Below, piece after piece: positions 20,941 through 29,112 of a stretch of 45,401 nucleotides of DNA. The position numbers and the translations under genes were made by a program. The DNA comes from Halieaceae bacterium (GTDB taxonomy: Bacteria; Pseudomonadota; Gammaproteobacteria; Pseudomonadales; Halieaceae): assembly GCA_028282105.1 (NCBI GenBank), contig JANQIO010000071.1, positions 1 through 45,401 of the forward strand, given 5' to 3'. Positions within the stretch are counted from its first letter, which is position 1, and the number at the start of each line of letters is the position of its first letter. Under the pieces are notes generated by a model. That model did no database searches. It saw nothing but the letters and a program-made list of their open reading frames with translations, and was not told where the DNA came from.

Positions 20941-22257
20941 ATGTCGAACATGACCCCTCGCGAGATCGTTCACGAGCTCGACCGCCACATCATCGGCCAG
21001 GACGAAGCCAAGCGCGCCGTGGCCAATGCCCTGCGCAACCGCTGGCGCCGGCTGCAGCTGGACGACGCCATGCAGGCGGAGGTCACCCCCAAGAACATCC
21101 TCATGATCGGCCCCACCGGCGTCGGCAAGACCGAGATCGCGCGGCGCCTGGCGCGGCTTGCCAATGCGCCCTTCATCAAGGTGGAAGCCACCAAGTTCAC
21201 CGAAGTGGGCTACGTGGGCCGCGACGTGGAATCCATCGTGCGCGACCTGGTGGATGTATCCATCAAAATGCTGCGCGAGCAGGAGATGGACAAGGTACGC
21301 TTCCGCGCCGAGGAAGCCGCCGAGGAGCGCATCCTCGACCTGCTGCTGACTCCGGCCCGCGGCGAAGAATCCAGCGAGTCCTCCACCCGCCAGATCCTGC
21401 GCAAGAAGCTGCGCGAGGGCGAGCTGGACGAGCGCGAAATTGAAGTCGAGCTGGCCTCGCCCATGGGTGTAGAGATTATGGCGCCGCCCGGCATGGAGGA
21501 AATGACCAGCCAACTGCAGAACATGTTCTCCAACCTCTCCGGGCAGCGGAAGAAGACCAGCAAGGTCACCGTGAAGACCGCCTTCGCCAGCCTGCGCGAC
21601 GAGGAGGCCGCCAAGTTGGTCAACGAGGAGGAGCTCAAGCAGCGCGCGGTACACAACGCCGAGCAAACCGGCATCGTCTTTATCGACGAGCTGGACAAAG
21701 TGGCCAAGCGCGGTGAAACCGCCGGCGCCGATGTCTCCCGCGAAGGCGTACAGCGCGACCTGCTGCCGCTGATCGAGGGCTGCACCGTGACCACCAAGCA
21801 CGGCATGATCAAGACCGACCACATCCTGTTCATCGCCTCCGGCGCCTTCCACCTGGCCAAGCCCTCGGACCTGATCCCGGAGCTGCAGGGCCGGCTGCCG
21901 ATTCGCGTGGAACTGAACGCCCTGACCCCGGAAGACTTCGAGCGCATCCTGCGCGAGCCCAACGCCTCGCTAACCGAGCAGTACCAGGCCCTGCTGGGCA
22001 CCGAAGGACTGACGCTCGAGTTCAGTGAAGAAGGCATCCGCCGCATCGCCGAGCTGGCCTGGAAGGTCAACGAAAGCACCGAGAACATCGGCGCCCGTCG
22101 CCTGCACACGGTGATGGAACGACTGCTGGAGGAGGCCTCCTTCGGCGCCACCGACGCCAGCCTCAAGCAAGGCAATTTGCTGATCGACGCCGCCTATGTG
22201 GACGAGCAACTCGCCGCCCTCAGCGACGACGAAGACCTGAGCCGCTTCATCCTTTAA
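20941..22257 (+). CDS. hslU: ATP-dependent protease HslVU, ATPase/unfoldase subunit
   Basis: HslU is the AAA+ hexamer that unfolds substrates for HslV. The 438-aa protein shows Walker [10 protein letters not shown] at 57-65, the pore loop GYVG within [14 protein letters not shown], an I-domain (about 110-240), Walker [13 protein letters not shown], and sensor/arginine-finger segments ([12 protein letters not shown]). The C-terminus DEDLSRFIL is the conserved tail that inserts into HslV. It starts 4 nt after hslV and so is in the same heat-shock transcript. Confidence 0.97.
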   Translation: MSNMTPREIVHELDRHIIGQDEAKRAVANALRNRWRRLQLDDAMQAEVTPKNILMIGPTGVGKTEIARRLARLANAPFIKVEATKFTEVGYVGRDVESIVRDLVDVSIKMLREQEMDKVRFRAEEAAEERILDLLLTPARGEESSESSTRQILRKKLREGELDEREIEVELASPMGVEIMAPPGMEEMTSQLQNMFSNLSGQRKKTSKVTVKTAFASLRDEEAAKLVNEEELKQRAVHNAEQTGIVFIDELDKVAKRGETAGADVSREGVQRDLLPLIEGCTVTTKHGMIKTDHILFIASGAFHLAKPSDLIPELQGRLPIRVELNALTPEDFERILREPNASLTEQYQALLGTEGLTLEFSEEGIRRIAELAWKVNESTENIGARRLHTVMERLLEEASFGATDASLKQGNLLIDAAYVDEQLAALSDDEDLSRFIL

Positions 22258-22260
22258 GCT

Positions 22261-22641
22261 GTGAGCATGATCCCCAGCAAGATTCACCTGCACCAGAAAT
22301 CCCGCGAGCTGGAGCTCGGCTACGAGAACGCCAGCTACCGCCTGCCCTGCGAGTTCCTGCGCGTGCACTCACCCTCCGCCGAAGTGAAGGGACACGGCCC
22401 GGGCCAGGAGGTGCTGCAGGCGGGCAAGAAGCACGTGGCCATCACCGACATCAAGCCGGTAGGCCACTACGCCGTGCAGCTCATCTTCGACGACGGCCAC
22501 GACAGCGGCATCTACAGCTGGGACTACCTGCGCGAACTCGCCGAAAACCAGCAACATCTCTGGCAAGCCTACCTCGACCGCCTCCACGCCGCCGGCGCCT
22601 CCCGCGATCCCGACGCCCAGGTGCTGCACTTCGAACCCTGA
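22261..22641 (+). CDS. DUF971 / gamma-butyrobetaine hydroxylase-like N-terminal domain protein
   Basis: A 126-aa cytosolic protein that resembles the small DUF971 protein located after hslU in Pseudomonas (LRVHSPSAEVKGHG, FDDGHDSGIYSWDYL). The domain is the N-terminal part of gamma-butyrobetaine dioxygenase but occurs alone in many bacteria; the function of the stand-alone form is unknown to me. The start is either GTG 22261 or ATG 22267; neither has a convincing SD. It lies 3 nt after hslU and is probably read from the same transcript. Confidence 0.85.
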   Translation: MSMIPSKIHLHQKSRELELGYENASYRLPCEFLRVHSPSAEVKGHGPGQEVLQAGKKHVAITDIKPVGHYAVQLIFDDGHDSGIYSWDYLRELAENQQHLWQAYLDRLHAAGASRDPDAQVLHFEP

Positions 22642-22758
22642 TCATTGCTCCGTAGCACGGGGGCGAACTGGGTCTGCCTAAATTTTCCTGCCACTAGGGC
22701 CGCGCGTGCGGCTTCCTGGGAACCCTCGAATGAGCTCCAATACGAGACAATAAAAGCA

Positions 22759-22788
22759 CTGAAGCGAGGCACACCATCGCGGTACAAT
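22759..22788 (+). promoter_or_regulatory. Candidate promoter of the ubiEJB operon
   Basis: A TACAAT -10 box (22783-22788, five of six to consensus) with a weak CTGAAG in the -35 position (22759-22764, 18-bp spacer). A start near 22795 gives ubiE a leader of about 22 nt. The rest of the 175-bp gap after the DUF971 gene (22642-22816) holds short open frames on both strands but no supported gene. Confidence 0.45.
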
Positions 22789-22816
22789 GGAGGGCTCAGC
22801 AGTGCGAGCGGAAACA

Positions 22817-23566
22817 ATGAGCGAGTCCGAGAAAACCCATTTCGGCTACCAACAGGTCGACCAGCAGGACAAGGCAGGCCTGGTGGCCGGTGTGTTCGAT
22901 TCCGTGGCCAGCCGTTATGACCTGATGAACGACCTTATGTCCGGCGGCATCCACCGGGTCTGGAAGCGCTTCACCATTGAGGTCAGCGCCGTGCGCCCCG
23001 GCCAGCGCGTGCTGGACATTGCCGGCGGCACCGGCGACCTGGCGATGAAGTTTTCCGACCTGGTCGGCAGCGACGGCGAAGTGGTGCTGGCGGATATCAA
23101 CGACTCCATGCTGCGGGTGGGGCGCGACAAGCTGCTCAACCGCGGCTACGCCGCCAACATCGAGTATGTGCAGGCCGACGCCGAGGCGCTGCCTTTTCCC
23201 GACGAGCACTTCGATGTGATCAGCATTGCGTTCGGCCTGCGCAACGTCACCCAGAAGGAGCGCGCGCTGGAATCCATGCTGCGGGTATTGAAGCCCGGCG
23301 GCCGGCTGCTGATCCTGGAGTTTTCCAAGCCGGGGAATCCGCTGCTGAGCCGCGCCTACGATACCTATTCCTTCAACGTGCTGCCGACCCTGGGCCGGCT
23401 GGTGGCCGGTGACAGCGACAGCTACCGCTACCTGGCGGAATCCATCCGCATGCACCCGGACCAGGAAACCCTGCGGGGCATGATGGAAGAAGCGGGCTTC
23501 ACCCGCTGTGAGTTCTACAACATGACCGGTGGCATCGTCGCGCTGCACCGGGGGTTCAAGCCCTGA
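22817..23566 (+). CDS. ubiE: Ubiquinone/menaquinone biosynthesis C-methyltransferase
   Basis: UbiE methylates the C-2 position of the quinone ring with S-adenosylmethionine. The 249-aa product has the SAM motif [16 protein letters not shown], motif II near [15 protein letters not shown], the UbiE signature [17 protein letters not shown], and [13 protein letters not shown]. The start is ATG 22817 ([14 protein letters not shown]), with a GGA 8 nt upstream; the longer frame from 22787 lacks support. It is the first gene of the ubiE-ubiJ-ubiB set. Confidence 0.96.
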   Translation: MSESEKTHFGYQQVDQQDKAGLVAGVFDSVASRYDLMNDLMSGGIHRVWKRFTIEVSAVRPGQRVLDIAGGTGDLAMKFSDLVGSDGEVVLADINDSMLRVGRDKLLNRGYAANIEYVQADAEALPFPDEHFDVISIAFGLRNVTQKERALESMLRVLKPGGRLLILEFSKPGNPLLSRAYDTYSFNVLPTLGRLVAGDSDSYRYLAESIRMHPDQETLRGMMEEAGFTRCEFYNMTGGIVALHRGFKP

Positions 23567-23579
23567 GCGGGCCCTCCCC

Positions 23580-24221
23580 ATGGTAGACCCCGCCCTGCAC
23601 ACCGCCGGCGTTGGCGCCCTCGAGGCCGCCATCAATCGCGCCCTGACCCTGGACAAGCTCACCGCGCAGCAGCTCGGTGAACTGGAGGGCAAGGTGTTCC
23701 GCCTGCAGTGCACCCAGCCGACGGCGGATTTCTACCTGCTACCGATGGCTGGACGGGTGCAGCTCAAGGGATTTCACGACGGCGAGGTGACCACCGCGAT
23801 TCGCGGCACGGCTGGTGACTTTGCCGATCTCGCCACCGCTGACGACCCGGCGGCGGCCTTGATCAATGGCAATATCGAACTGGATGGCGACAGCGCGCCG
23901 CTGATGGAACTGCAGCGCATCCTCGCCCGCCTGGAACTCGACTGGGAAGCACCGCTGGTCAGTGCCCTGGGCGATGTAGCCGGGCACCAGCTTGCCCAGG
24001 GTTTGCGGGGCCTGTCCAGCTGGGGTCGCCAGGCCGGCGACAGCGTACTGCGACAGCTCGAAGAGTTTATCCACGAGGAAGCGCGGCTGGCCCCACCCCG
24101 GGTGGAAGTGGAAGATTTCTACGACGATGTCGAGAAGCTGGGCCAGCGCGTCGACCGCCTGGCGGCGCGCATTGCCCGGCTCAGCGGCAAACTGGCCAGG
24201 AAGCGGGCGGAGGCCGGCTGA
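23580..24221 (+). CDS. ubiJ: Ubiquinone biosynthesis accessory factor UbiJ (SCP2 domain)
   Basis: UbiJ binds lipids through an SCP2 fold and with UbiK supports the soluble Ubi complex that hydroxylates and methylates ubiquinone intermediates. The 213-aa protein has an SCP2-like region (about 15-110: [32 protein letters not shown]) and an Arg/Lys-rich, probably coiled-coil C-terminus ([19 protein letters not shown]). Identification leans strongly on its place between ubiE and ubiB. Translation from ATG 23580, 13 nt after ubiE. Confidence 0.88.
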   Translation: MVDPALHTAGVGALEAAINRALTLDKLTAQQLGELEGKVFRLQCTQPTADFYLLPMAGRVQLKGFHDGEVTTAIRGTAGDFADLATADDPAAALINGNIELDGDSAPLMELQRILARLELDWEAPLVSALGDVAGHQLAQGLRGLSSWGRQAGDSVLRQLEEFIHEEARLAPPRVEVEDFYDDVEKLGQRVDRLAARIARLSGKLARKRAEAG

Positions 24222-24222
24222 T

Positions 24223-25869
24223 ATGTCCCGCGTCACCCGCCTCCTGAAAATCGTCGCGGTGGTCAGCCGCTATCGGCTCGACGAGTTCATTGACGCCGAG
24301 CGCCTGCCGTGGCGCTATCGGGCACTGCTGGCTCTGGGCCCCTGGCGCCTGTTCAGCGCCAGCCAGCGCAGTCGCGGCGAGCGCCTGCGCCTGGCGCTGG
24401 AAGACCTGGGGCCGGTGTTCATCAAATTCGGGCAGATGCTCTCCACCCGCCGCGACCTGTTACCCGAGGATATTGCCGACGAACTGGCGAGACTGCAGGA
24501 CAAGGTGCCGCCCTTCTCCACCGAGCAGGCCCAGGGCATCATCGAGACCAGCCTGAAGGCGCCGATCAGTGAGCTGTTTGCCGAGTTCGACCCCAATCCG
24601 CTGGCCTCGGCTTCGGTGGCCCAGGTGCACACCGCCACCCTGCACTCCGGCGAGGCGGTGGTGGTGAAAGTGATTCGCCCGGGCATCGAGCCGATCATCC
24701 GCCAGGACATCGCCCTGATGTTTGTGCTGGCGCGCCTGCTGCGGCGCTTCTCCAGTGACGGTCGCCGCCTGCGCCCGGTTGAGGTGGTCAGCGACTACGA
24801 AATCACCATCCTCGACGAACTGGACCTGCAGCGGGAAGCGGCCAATGCCTCCCAGCTGCGCCGCAATTTCGAGGGCAGCCCGCTGTGCTATGTGCCGGAA
24901 GTGCACTGGGATTACACCCGCCGCGATGTCTATGTGATGGAGCGCATCTACGGTGTGCCGGTCACCGACATCGCCGCCCTGGAAGCCGCCGGCACCGACC
25001 TCAAGCTGCTGGCCGATCGCGGCGTGGAGATCTTCTTCACCCAGGTGTTCCGCGACAGCTTCTTCCACGCCGACATGCACCCGGGCAATATCTTCGTCGA
25101 TATCAGCAACCCGCAGGACCCCACCTATATCGCCGTCGACTGCGCCATCATCGGCAGTCTGTCGGACTTCGACCAGTACTACCTGGCCCGCAACCTGCTG
25201 GCCATCTTCCGCCGCGACTACCGCGAGTGCGCCGAGCTGCACGTGGAGTGCGGCTGGGTGCCGCCGGGCACCCGGGTGCAGGACTTCGAATCCGCCATGC
25301 GCGCGGTGTGTGAGCCGGTGTTTGAAAAGCCGTTGGCGGAAATCTCCTTCGGCCAGTTGCTGATCTACCTGTTCCAGACCGCCCGCCGCTTCAATATGGA
25401 AGTGCAGCCGTCGCTGGTGCTGTTGCAGAAGACCCTACTCAATATCGAGGGCCTGGGCCGCCAGCTCTACCCGGAGCTGGACCTGTGGACCACTGCCCAA
25501 CCCTACCTGGAGCGCTGGATCCAGGAGCGCTACTCCCCCCAGGCCATGCTCGACCGGCTCCGCAAGCAGGCACCGGGATGGCTGGAGCAACTGCCGCAAT
25601 TGCCCGAGGCGGTGTTCGAGAGCCTGCAGCAGACCCGCGAGCTGGACAACCAGGCCCGCTACCAGCGCCAGCGCCTGGATGCCCTGCAGCGGCAAATCCA
25701 GCAGGAAGACGGGCGCCGTAAAAGAGGGGTAGTCGCCCTGCTGCTATTTGGCGGCGCCGCTGCCACCGCAGTGCCGGAAGGCCTGGGTCAATTAAGCCAG
25801 TGGCCGTTCCTGAGCTGGGCCCTGGTCGGCATGGGCCTGTTGCTACTGTGGCCCCGCCCCCGCGTCTAA
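24223..25869 (+). CDS. ubiB: Atypical kinase/ATPase UbiB, ubiquinone biosynthesis regulator
   Basis: UbiB is a membrane-anchored protein kinase-like ATPase needed for ubiquinone synthesis. The 548-aa protein has the family KxGQ motif ([16 protein letters not shown]), the Ala-rich loop [11 protein letters not shown] replacing a glycine loop, the catalytic Lys region VVVKVIRPG, the HADMHPGN catalytic segment, and two C-terminal membrane helices ([32 protein letters not shown]). At the metal-binding DFG position it reads DCAIIGSL, where E. coli has DCGIVGSL as I recall; the Gly-to-Ala change is unusual. The ATG lies 1 nt after the ubiJ stop with a GGAGG 9 nt upstream. The stop codon overlaps the inverted repeat that follows. 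Confidence 0.95.
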   Translation: MSRVTRLLKIVAVVSRYRLDEFIDAERLPWRYRALLALGPWRLFSASQRSRGERLRLALEDLGPVFIKFGQMLSTRRDLLPEDIADELARLQDKVPPFSTEQAQGIIETSLKAPISELFAEFDPNPLASASVAQVHTATLHSGEAVVVKVIRPGIEPIIRQDIALMFVLARLLRRFSSDGRRLRPVEVVSDYEITILDELDLQREAANASQLRRNFEGSPLCYVPEVHWDYTRRDVYVMERIYGVPVTDIAALEAAGTDLKLLADRGVEIFFTQVFRDSFFHADMHPGNIFVDISNPQDPTYIAVDCAIIGSLSDFDQYYLARNLLAIFRRDYRECAELHVECGWVPPGTRVQDFESAMRAVCEPVFEKPLAEISFGQLLIYLFQTARRFNMEVQPSLVLLQKTLLNIEGLGRQLYPELDLWTTAQPYLERWIQERYSPQAMLDRLRKQAPGWLEQLPQLPEAVFESLQQTRELDNQARYQRQRLDALQRQIQQEDGRRKRGVVALLLFGGAAATAVPEGLGQLSQWPFLSWALVGMGLLLLWPRPRV

Positions 25870-25946
25870 AAAAAGGGGTCAGAGCCCTTTTTACCGAGCC
25901 CTTTTTACCTCTTTTTACCCAGAAAAGGGCTCTGACCCCTTTTTTT
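25868..25946. repeat. REP-like inverted repeat and probable terminator after ubiB
   Basis: Two perfect 24-nt complementary arms (25868-25891 and 25923-25946) flank a 31-nt loop. Each arm reads A7, GGGGTCAGAGCCC, TTTT (or its complement). The right arm ends in seven T, so the hairpin would terminate ubiB transcription, and the left arm gives the same for the other strand. Inside the element, a 14-bp unit GAGCCCTTTTTACC occurs twice in tandem (25882-25895, 25896-25909) followed by a partial third copy (TCTTTTTACC, 25910-25919). The GGGGTCAGAGCCC core resembles REP-type repeats seen beside REP-associated tyrosine transposases; no such transposase is in the window. Confidence 0.85.
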
Positions 25947-25980
25947 CCTGACGCCCTTTTGGAGCCCGCTTTGCGGCCTG

Positions 25981-25989
25981 TGAGATAAT
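25981..25989 (+). promoter_or_regulatory. Extended -10 element directly before hisI
   Basis: TGA followed by GATAAT (25984-25989) is a close match to an extended -10 box. It ends 7 nt before ATG 25997, which has no usable SD. Use of this promoter would yield a leaderless hisI message and would favour ATG 25997 over the in-frame ATG at 25988, which overlaps the box. Confidence 0.5.
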
Positions 25990-25996
25990 GCCGGCG

Positions 25997-26398
25997 ATGA
26001 CTAACGAGACTGCCAATGTTGGGGCACTGCTGGACCAGGTCGCCTGGAACGACCAGGGGCTGGTGCCGGCTATCGCCCAGGACGCCGAGAGTGGGGTTAT
26101 CCTGATGATGGCGTGGATGAACCGCGAGGCCCTGGCCCTGACTCTGCAGGAAGGCCGCGCCGTGTACTGGTCACGGTCCCGCGGCGCCCTGTGGCGCAAG
26201 GGTGAAAGCTCGGGTCACGTGCAGAACCTCAAGGAAATACGACTGGATTGTGACGGCGACACCGTGCTGATGAAGGTCGAGCAAATCGGTGGCATTGCTT
26301 GCCACACCGGGCGCCAGCACTGTTTTATGTACCGGCTGGAGGACGGCGAGTGGTCCGTCTGTGAGCCCGTGCTGAAGGATCCCGCGGAAATCTACTGA
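25997..26398 (+). CDS. hisI: Phosphoribosyl-AMP cyclohydrolase
   Basis: HisI opens the adenine ring of phosphoribosyl-AMP, the third step of histidine synthesis. The 133-aa protein is a stand-alone HisI (about 134 aa in Pseudomonas), with [33 protein letters not shown], the metal site [11 protein letters not shown] and zinc-binding [12 protein letters not shown]. It is followed by hisE 36 nt downstream; the two are fused in enterobacteria but separate here, as in Pseudomonas. The start could also be ATG 25988 (three residues longer). Confidence 0.95.
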   Translation: MTNETANVGALLDQVAWNDQGLVPAIAQDAESGVILMMAWMNREALALTLQEGRAVYWSRSRGALWRKGESSGHVQNLKEIRLDCDGDTVLMKVEQIGGIACHTGRQHCFMYRLEDGEWSVCEPVLKDPAEIY

Positions 26399-26434
26399 GG
26401 ACGGCATTTTAAGCGACGCCGTAAACCGCCTTTC

Positions 26435-26770
26435 ATGAACGAAATATTGCAACAATTGGACCTGATAATCGCGCAGCGCCGATCGGCAGACCCGGATGCG
26501 TCCTATGTTGCGCAGCTACATGCCCAGGGTCTCAACAAGATTCTTGAGAAGGTTGGCGAAGAGTGCGTGGAAACCATCCTGGCTGCCAAGGATTGCGGCA
26601 ACGAGACATCCACCGAGCATCTCGTGCAGGAAACCGCGGATTTGTGGTTTCACTGTCTCGTTATGCTCTCGCACCTGGGTACCGACAGCCAGGCCGTACT
26701 GGACGCGCTGTCGGACCGTTTTGGACTATCAGGCCTCGCTGAGAAAGCAGCGCGGCAGGGCCCGGAATAG
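26435..26770 (+). CDS. hisE: Phosphoribosyl-ATP pyrophosphatase
   Basis: HisE removes pyrophosphate from phosphoribosyl-ATP, the step before HisI. The 111-aa protein is an all-alpha MazG-like pyrophosphohydrolase with the acidic Mg-binding motif [14 protein letters not shown] and the second helix [13 protein letters not shown]. Size and position between hisI and tatA match the Pseudomonas arrangement. Confidence 0.95.
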   Translation: MNEILQQLDLIIAQRRSADPDASYVAQLHAQGLNKILEKVGEECVETILAAKDCGNETSTEHLVQETADLWFHCLVMLSHLGTDSQAVLDALSDRFGLSGLAEKAARQGPE

Positions 26771-26798
26771 CACGGGCCAGCAACGAGGAGGAAGAACC

Positions 26799-27035
26799 AT
26801 GGGTATTGGTGGAATCAGCGTTTGGCAGCTTTTGATCATCCTGTTGATCGTGATGATGCTGTTCGGCACGAAGCGCCTGCGCGGCCTGGGCAGCGACCTG
26901 GGCGCGGCGATCAAGGGCTTTCGCAGCTCGGTGAGCGCCGAGGAGGAAAAAGCCGGGCAGGATGACGCCGATGAGAAGGCGGGCGATGATGCCGCGGCCG
27001 ACCCCGCGCAGTTGAAGGAAGGCGAGAGCAAGTAG
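26799..27035 (+). CDS. tatA: Sec-independent translocase protein TatA
   Basis: TatA oligomers form the conducting element of the twin-arginine export pathway. The 78-aa protein has a very short N-terminus, one membrane helix (about 7-22, [17 protein letters not shown]), the FGTKRL hinge, an amphipathic helix ([15 protein letters not shown]) and an acidic tail. The ATG at 26799 has a strong GAGGAGG SD. It starts 28 nt after hisE. Confidence 0.95.
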   Translation: MGIGGISVWQLLIILLIVMMLFGTKRLRGLGSDLGAAIKGFRSSVSAEEEKAGQDDADEKAGDDAAADPAQLKEGESK

Positions 27036-27057
27036 CACCCGCGCGGTCGCCTAAGCC

Positions 27058-27624
27058 ATGTTTGATATCGGTTTCCTGGAACTGATCATTGTCAGCATCG
27101 TGGGCCTGCTGGTGCTGGGTCCCGAGCGTTTGCCCGGTGCTATCCGCACCGTCATGGCCTACGTCAACAAGATCCGTCGCAGCTTTGCCGGCATCCGCGC
27201 CGAAATAGAGCGCGAGCTGCAGGCCGACGAGTTTCGCCAGGACCTGCACAACCAGGGCATCATGGAGGAGCTGAAGCAGGTCGAAAAGACCATGCGCAAG
27301 GAACTGGGCAACAGCACCGGCGTCAAGCTCGGCAAAGACGGCTACCCGATTGACCAGCCTTACCAGGCGTCAGAGCCCTCAGCCCATAGAGAGCCTTCGG
27401 CCAGTAAAGAGCCCTCAGCCGATAAAGAGCCTTCAGCCCAAGAAGAGCCTTCAGCCAACAAAGAGCCACCAGCCGAGACCGACCCCGCCACGGAACAGGT
27501 AGCCGCCGCGGCAGACGCTGAACAACCGGCGGACACCGAAGCCGGCGCCAGCGACCCGGACCCTGTCCTTGAGCCGCCCACCAACACCGAGCCCGACGCC
27601 GACAAACCGGCTACCCAGCCATGA
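27058..27624 (+). CDS. tatB: Sec-independent translocase protein TatB
   Basis: TatB forms the signal-peptide receptor together with TatC. The 188-aa protein begins MFDIGFLELIIVSIVGLLVLGPERLP, the expected membrane helix and Pro-containing hinge, followed by an amphipathic helix (about 27-60). The tail after residue 105 is a run of six hexapeptides of the form EPSAxK/R/E, then an Ala/Glu/Pro-rich, probably unstructured region. Its stop overlaps the tatC start (ATGA). Confidence 0.94.
   Translation: MFDIGFLELIIVSIVGLLVLGPERLPGAIRTVMAYVNKIRRSFAGIRAEIERELQADEFRQDLHNQGIMEELKQVEKTMRKELGNSTGVKLGKDGYPIDQPYQASEPSAHREPSASKEPSADKEPSAQEEPSANKEPPAETDPATEQVAAAADAEQPADTEAGASDPDPVLEPPTNTEPDADKPATQP
27373..27480 (+). 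repeat. 18-bp coding tandem repeat in tatB
   Basis: Six in-frame copies of an 18-bp unit encode EPSAHR, EPSASK, EPSADK, EPSAQE, EPSANK and EPPAET. The copies differ mainly at the fifth and sixth codons and at synonymous positions (CCC or CCT for Pro), so the expansion is not very recent. The repeat lies entirely in the disordered TatB tail. Confidence 0.9.
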
Positions 27625-28394
27625 GCAACGAGACCCCGCCTGAAGACGCGGCCATGCCGCTGATTTCGCACCTCTCCGAGCTGCGCGACCGCCTGCTCAA
27701 GAGCGTGCTGGCCATCCTGGTGGTGTTTATCGGCCTGTTTGCGTTCTCCAACGAAATCTACCTGTTCGTCTCGGAACCGCTGCGCGCCCTGCTGCCGGAA
27801 GGCTCCAGCATGATCGCCACCCAGGTGGCCTCACCCTTCCTTACACCCTTCAAGCTGACGCTGGTGGTGTCGCTGTACGTGGCCATTCCCTATGTGCTGT
27901 TCCAGGTGTGGAGCTTCGTGGCACCGGGCATGTACAAAAATGAAAAAATGCTGGCGATACCGCTGCTGATCTCCAGCGTGATCCTGTTCTATGCCGGCGC
28001 CGCCTTTGCCTACTTCGTGGTGTTCCCACTGATTTTCGGCTTCTTCACCACCGTCGGGCCCGGCGACGTCACCATCATGACCGACATCGGCAGCTACCTG
28101 GACTTCGTGCTCAAGCTGTTCTTTGCCTTCGGTGTGGCCTTCGAAATTCCCATCGCCGCGGTCATCATGATTCGGGTGGGTCTGACCACCGCCGACGACC
28201 TGGCGAAGAAGCGCCCCTATATCGTGGTGGGCTGTTTCGTGCTGGGCATGCTGCTGACCCCGCCGGACGTGATCTCCCAGTCGCTGCTGGCCATACCCAT
28301 GTGGTTCCTGTTTGAAGTCGGCGTCATCTTTGGCCGCCTGATCACACCCAAAGAAGAAGGCGACGAGGCTAGCGAAGCCGAAAGTGCGCCGTAA
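27621..28394 (+). CDS. tatC: Sec-independent translocase protein TatC
   Basis: TatC is the multispanning core receptor that recognises twin-arginine signals. The 257-aa protein starts with the conserved cytoplasmic motif LISHLSELRDRLL, then six membrane helices, with the family segments EPLRALLP, SPFLTPFKLTL, FVAPGMYKNEK and FEIPIAAVIMIR. It overlaps tatB by 4 nt at the start and the convergent phosphohydrolase gene by 26 bp at the end. Confidence 0.95.
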   Translation: MSNETPPEDAAMPLISHLSELRDRLLKSVLAILVVFIGLFAFSNEIYLFVSEPLRALLPEGSSMIATQVASPFLTPFKLTLVVSLYVAIPYVLFQVWSFVAPGMYKNEKMLAIPLLISSVILFYAGAAFAYFVVFPLIFGFFTTVGPGDVTIMTDIGSYLDFVLKLFFAFGVAFEIPIAAVIMIRVGLTTADDLAKKRPYIVVGCFVLGMLLTPPDVISQSLLAIPMWFLFEVGVIFGRLITPKEEGDEASEAESAP

Positions 28395-29112
28395 GCGCGG
28401 CGTGATCTGACAGCCGGCCCCAGATCCCGCCCCTCAGCAGACCCGCGTCTTCCAGCTCCAGCCCCCGGTAGTACACCCGGTCCATGCGCAGTACCGGCAG
28501 CGCGGCCGGGAAGCTACGCGCCGGCTGCCCGGCCAGCTCCGTGTGCACCTCCCGGAAGCCCAGTTCCTCGCGCATGTACTGGTCCACCTTCAGATGCCAG
28601 TCGTTGAAGTCCCCGGCCACGATCACCGGTGCATCAGGCTCACACTCGCTCTCCAGCAACTCTCGCAGGCGCTGTACCTGGTAGCGCCGCTCGGCGGCGA
28701 TCAGGCCGAGGTGGGCGCACACCAACACCAGGTCGTTCTCCAGGTGGCCGAACAACAGCCCGCGGCTGGAAAAGCTCCAGCGGGTAACGTCGTGATTGGT
28801 CCACTCGGCGAAGGGGAATTTACTCAGGATGGCGTTGCCGTGATGGCCGTCCTCGATAATGGCGTTCTTGCCGTAGGCGTAGTGGCTCCAGATCTTGTCG
28901 GCCATGAACTCGAACTGACTCTCGGTGCCCTCCAGCGCCTCACCGTGGTAGCCGAGCTGGTGACCCACCACCTCCTGCAGGAAGCAGATATCAGCGTCCA
29001 CACTGCGAATGGCTTCGCGCATGTCCTCCAGCTTGAAGCGCCGGTTGGCGGGCCCAACGCCCTTGTGGATATTCCAGGAGCAGATGCGCAGATCGCTGCC
29101 GAAGTCGGTCAC
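28369..29112 (-). CDS. ybhP: Endonuclease/exonuclease/phosphatase family protein, YbhP-like
   Basis: A 247-aa EEP-fold metal-dependent phosphohydrolase. Visible active-site motifs are the metal-binding Asn (CSWNIHKG), Glu (CFLQEV), HLG, the catalytic GDFNDW and the terminal SDHAALTA His. GHHGNAILSKFP and PARSFPAALPVLRMDRVY closely resemble E. coli YbhP, which is encoded beside cardiolipin synthase B. I chose GTG 29112, which overlaps the upstream cls stop as GTGA; an ATG at 29142 would add ten residues. The biochemical substrate is not known to me. Confidence 0.85.
   Translation of the reverse strand: MTDFGSDLRICSWNIHKGVGPANRRFKLEDMREAIRSVDADICFLQEVVGHQLGYHGEALEGTESQFEFMADKIWSHYAYGKNAIIEDGHHGNAILSKFPFAEWTNHDVTRWSFSSRGLLFGHLENDLVLVCAHLGLIAAERRYQVQRLRELLESECEPDAPVIVAGDFNDWHLKVDQYMREELGFREVHTELAGQPARSFPAALPVLRMDRVYYRGLELEDAGLLRGGIWGRLSDHAALTAHFRLR

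Noticed and set aside
22569-22817. Minus-strand open frame (82 codons) in the DUF971-ubiE gap
   Set aside because: Overlaps the end of the DUF971 gene and the ubiE promoter, has no SD and no family I can name; kept only as a possible repeat in the findings.
23992-24222. In-frame upstream extension of ubiB inside ubiJ
   Set aside because: The segment is antisensible Arg/Ser-rich out-of-frame reading of ubiJ; ATG 24223 with GGAGG matches the family start.
27373-27480. Possible CRISPR-like array
   Set aside because: The repeats are contiguous 18-bp coding units inside tatB without spacers. No CRISPR array or cas gene was seen in the window.
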